This document shows, piece by piece, positions 31,868 to 33,111 of a stretch of DNA of 33,111 bases (position 1 is the stretch's first letter; every line of letters starts with the position of its first letter). The position numbers and the translations under genes are program-made. The notes under the pieces were generated by a model. It saw only the letters and a program-made list of their open reading frames with translations. It made no database searches and had not been told where the DNA came from. Source of the DNA: Candidatus Cloacimonadota bacterium (GTDB lineage: Bacteria; Cloacimonadota; Cloacimonadia; Cloacimonadales; TCS61); NCBI GenBank assembly GCA_021735645.1, contig JAIPGP010000041.1:1-33111 (forward strand). Reading direction: 5' to 3'.

Positions 31868-32714
31868 TAGTCATGTTTAATCGCTCAGGCTGATATTTTT
31901 TTTGAAATACCCTGGCACTCTCCTCCACAGCTTCATAATGCTTTGCCCTGTCCCAGAAAAGAAGACTTTCCTTATTTCCCAGGCAGAGAAATCCTCCGGG
32001 TCTTAAACTGTCATCAAATAGATCAAGCGCTCTGTTCTGCAGAGTCTTGTTAAAATATATCAATACGTTACGACATAAAACCAGGTGCATCTCTCCAAAA
32101 GTTTGATCTGTTACCAGATTATGATTGGCAAACGTGATATTTTTCCTGAGAGTTTTATCCATCACTATGGAATCATATTTTGCCTGATAATATTGAGAAA
32201 AGGATTCACTTCCTCCGCCCTTTTGATAATTAATGGTACATTGTTTAATATTTTCCAGATGGTAAATCCCCTGTTTTGCCTTTTCCAGTGCTTCATCATT
32301 AAAATCTGTCGCAAATATTGTCGCTCTTGTGTATAAGCCTGCTTCCTGCAGTAAGATAGCCAGTGAATACACTTCTTCTCCTGTGGCGCAGCCTGCATGC
32401 CAGATTTTTATAAATGGGTATGTCTGTAATACCGGGAAAACCTGTTCCTTGATCACTCGGTAAACTCCCGGATCGCGAAACATCTCCGTCACAGTGATAG
32501 AAAATTCCCTGATCAGGGTTTGAAAAAAAGATACGTTATGCAGGAGCAGCGGTATCATCTCGGAAATTGTGCTCAATCCGGCTTTGCCTAAAAACTGCCT
32601 GGCTCTCCTTTCCACTGATGCCCGTGCATAATCCCGAAAATCATAACCATACCTGTGATACATGGCATCCAGTAAAAGTCTCAATTCCAGTTCTTCTATT
32701 TCACTTTTTTTCAT
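31857..32714 (-). CDS. cheR: CheR-type protein-glutamate O-methyltransferase
   Basis: 285 residues from the ATG at 32714. An in-frame TTG at 32744 would overlap the upstream receiver fragment and is less likely. The N-terminal helical domain includes YARASVERRARQFL and SITVTEMFRDP. The catalytic domain has the AdoMet motif WHAGCATGEEVYS (105-117), FATDFN (134-139) and LVLCRNVLIYFN (211-222). It overlaps cheB by 11 bases. It is a distant paralogue of the cheR at 5010, which lacks a cheB partner. The substrate is unknown, since no chemoreceptor is in view. Confidence 0.93.
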   Translation of the reverse strand: MKKSEIEELELRLLLDAMYHRYGYDFRDYARASVERRARQFLGKAGLSTISEMIPLLLHNVSFFQTLIREFSITVTEMFRDPGVYRVIKEQVFPVLQTYPFIKIWHAGCATGEEVYSLAILLQEAGLYTRATIFATDFNDEALEKAKQGIYHLENIKQCTINYQKGGGSESFSQYYQAKYDSIVMDKTLRKNITFANHNLVTDQTFGEMHLVLCRNVLIYFNKTLQNRALDLFDDSLRPGGFLCLGNKESLLFWDRAKHYEAVEESARVFQKKYQPERLNMTNGY

Positions 32715-32728
32715 CTGCTGATCTCTTC

Positions 32729-33001
32729 TTAACGGTAAAGCCAAACTCGCAGCAGAGAAAATAATCTGCTGACATCAACAGGTTTCGGTAGATAGTCGCT
32801 GGCTCCCGCAGCGATGCAATCCTCATAATCTTTCTTCATTGCCTTTGCCGTTAAGGCTATAATCGGCAGTTTGATAAATTTCGCCTGTGCTCTTATTCTG
32901 CGCATGGTCTCATAGCCATCCATTTCAGGCATCATGATGTCCATTAAAACCAAATCTACATGCTCATCTTTCTTTAAATGACTATCCGTATAGCTCCGCA
33001 T
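32729..33001 (-). pseudogene. Truncated receiver domain, C-terminal remnant of a hybrid kinase
   Basis: The frame encodes the latter two thirds of a receiver domain: phospho-acceptor D21 ([15 protein letters not shown]), the T of IIALTAKA, the K of YLPKPVD, then a normal end. The first ~50 residues, with the acidic pair, are missing. The candidate ATG at 33001 lies inside the transposase reading frame in another phase, so only the part up to about 32980 is native. Receivers of this kind usually close a hybrid kinase whose gene precedes cheR. Here the upstream part has apparently been cut off by the IS1595-type element. The cheR gene begins 14 bases after its stop. Confidence 0.75.
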
Positions 33002-33111
33002 AAGTAATTCCGCAAGAATTTGTACAAGCCGTAATTACTCTGTCTAATAACTCATTCTCATGAAATCTCCTATTCAACCTGTAGCAGAATTCATCAAGAT
33101 ATGACTGAAGG
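32982..33111 (-). CDS. IS1595-type transposase, C-terminal part (cut by window edge)
   Basis: Reading right to left from the window edge, one frame encodes 42 residues up to TAG at 32982-32984: [14 protein letters not shown], then [10 protein letters not shown], ending ITYAEL. The '[12 protein letters not shown]' block followed by 'L-D-R-x-x-x-A-C' and a short 'TYxEL' end is what I know from the C-termini of IS1595-family (DDE) transposases. The end looks complete. Catalytic residues and the other end of the element lie outside. I cannot locate an inverted repeat between the stop and the receiver remnant, which begins within about 10-30 bases. Confidence 0.75.
   Translation of the reverse strand, partial: LQSYLDEFCYRLNRRFHENELLDRVITACTNSCGITYAELYG

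Noticed and set aside
32715-32744. TTG at 32744 as start of the second cheR
   Set aside because: It overlaps the end of the receiver fragment and adds residues with no counterpart in CheR; the ATG at 32714 gives a normal length.

Overview
The window looks like a chromosomal segment from an uncultured Gram-negative bacterium, most likely of the Candidatus Cloacimonadota type or a neighbouring FCB-like lineage. The basis is two secreted gingipain-type (C25) proteases, one ending in a type IX-like 'YPNPFNP' sorting domain and one in a dockerin pair, moderate A+T content, very many PAS/GAF/REC signalling proteins, and intergenic DNA full of short simple-sequence words. The phylum is an inference; no rRNA or tRNA gene was seen.

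Layout. Both edges carry the 3' ends of transposase genes: an IS630-type tail on + at 3-113 and an IS1595-type tail on - at 32982-33111. Region 273-10288 is a signalling block: a large REC-GAF-PAS-PAS-GAF-kinase (-), a small XRE regulator plus membrane protein operon (-) with twin TGACGTCA boxes, then a + strand cluster cheR / membrane hybrid kinase / REC-PAS regulator. Region 10289-18741 starts with a repeat-rich gap (9-bp minisatellite, a MITE-like element, a possible sigma-54 promoter) and holds the two tandem C25 proteases.

Region 18757-26630 (-) is a housekeeping run in transcription order rseP, tgt, a DUF5683-like gene, cmk, plsC, ispH, rpsA, and then aroK behind a strong terminator. 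Several of these genes overlap or nearly touch, as expected of one operon. It joins outer-envelope stress proteolysis, tRNA queuosine modification, nucleotide and phospholipid synthesis, isoprenoid synthesis and translation. The protease gene and aroK converge on a shared terminator hairpin that encodes the last residues of AroK.

Region 26631-29739 is a mosaic of short repeat words around two unrecognised small genes: a 159-residue protein with an excellent promoter, ribosome binding site and terminator, and a 66-residue protein. Region 29740-33111 (-) is a second signalling cassette: the receiver tail of a broken hybrid kinase, cheR, a receiver-less cheB and a REC-PAS-kinase. No chemoreceptor, CheA or CheW is present in the window, so both CheR cassettes probably serve non-classical signalling.
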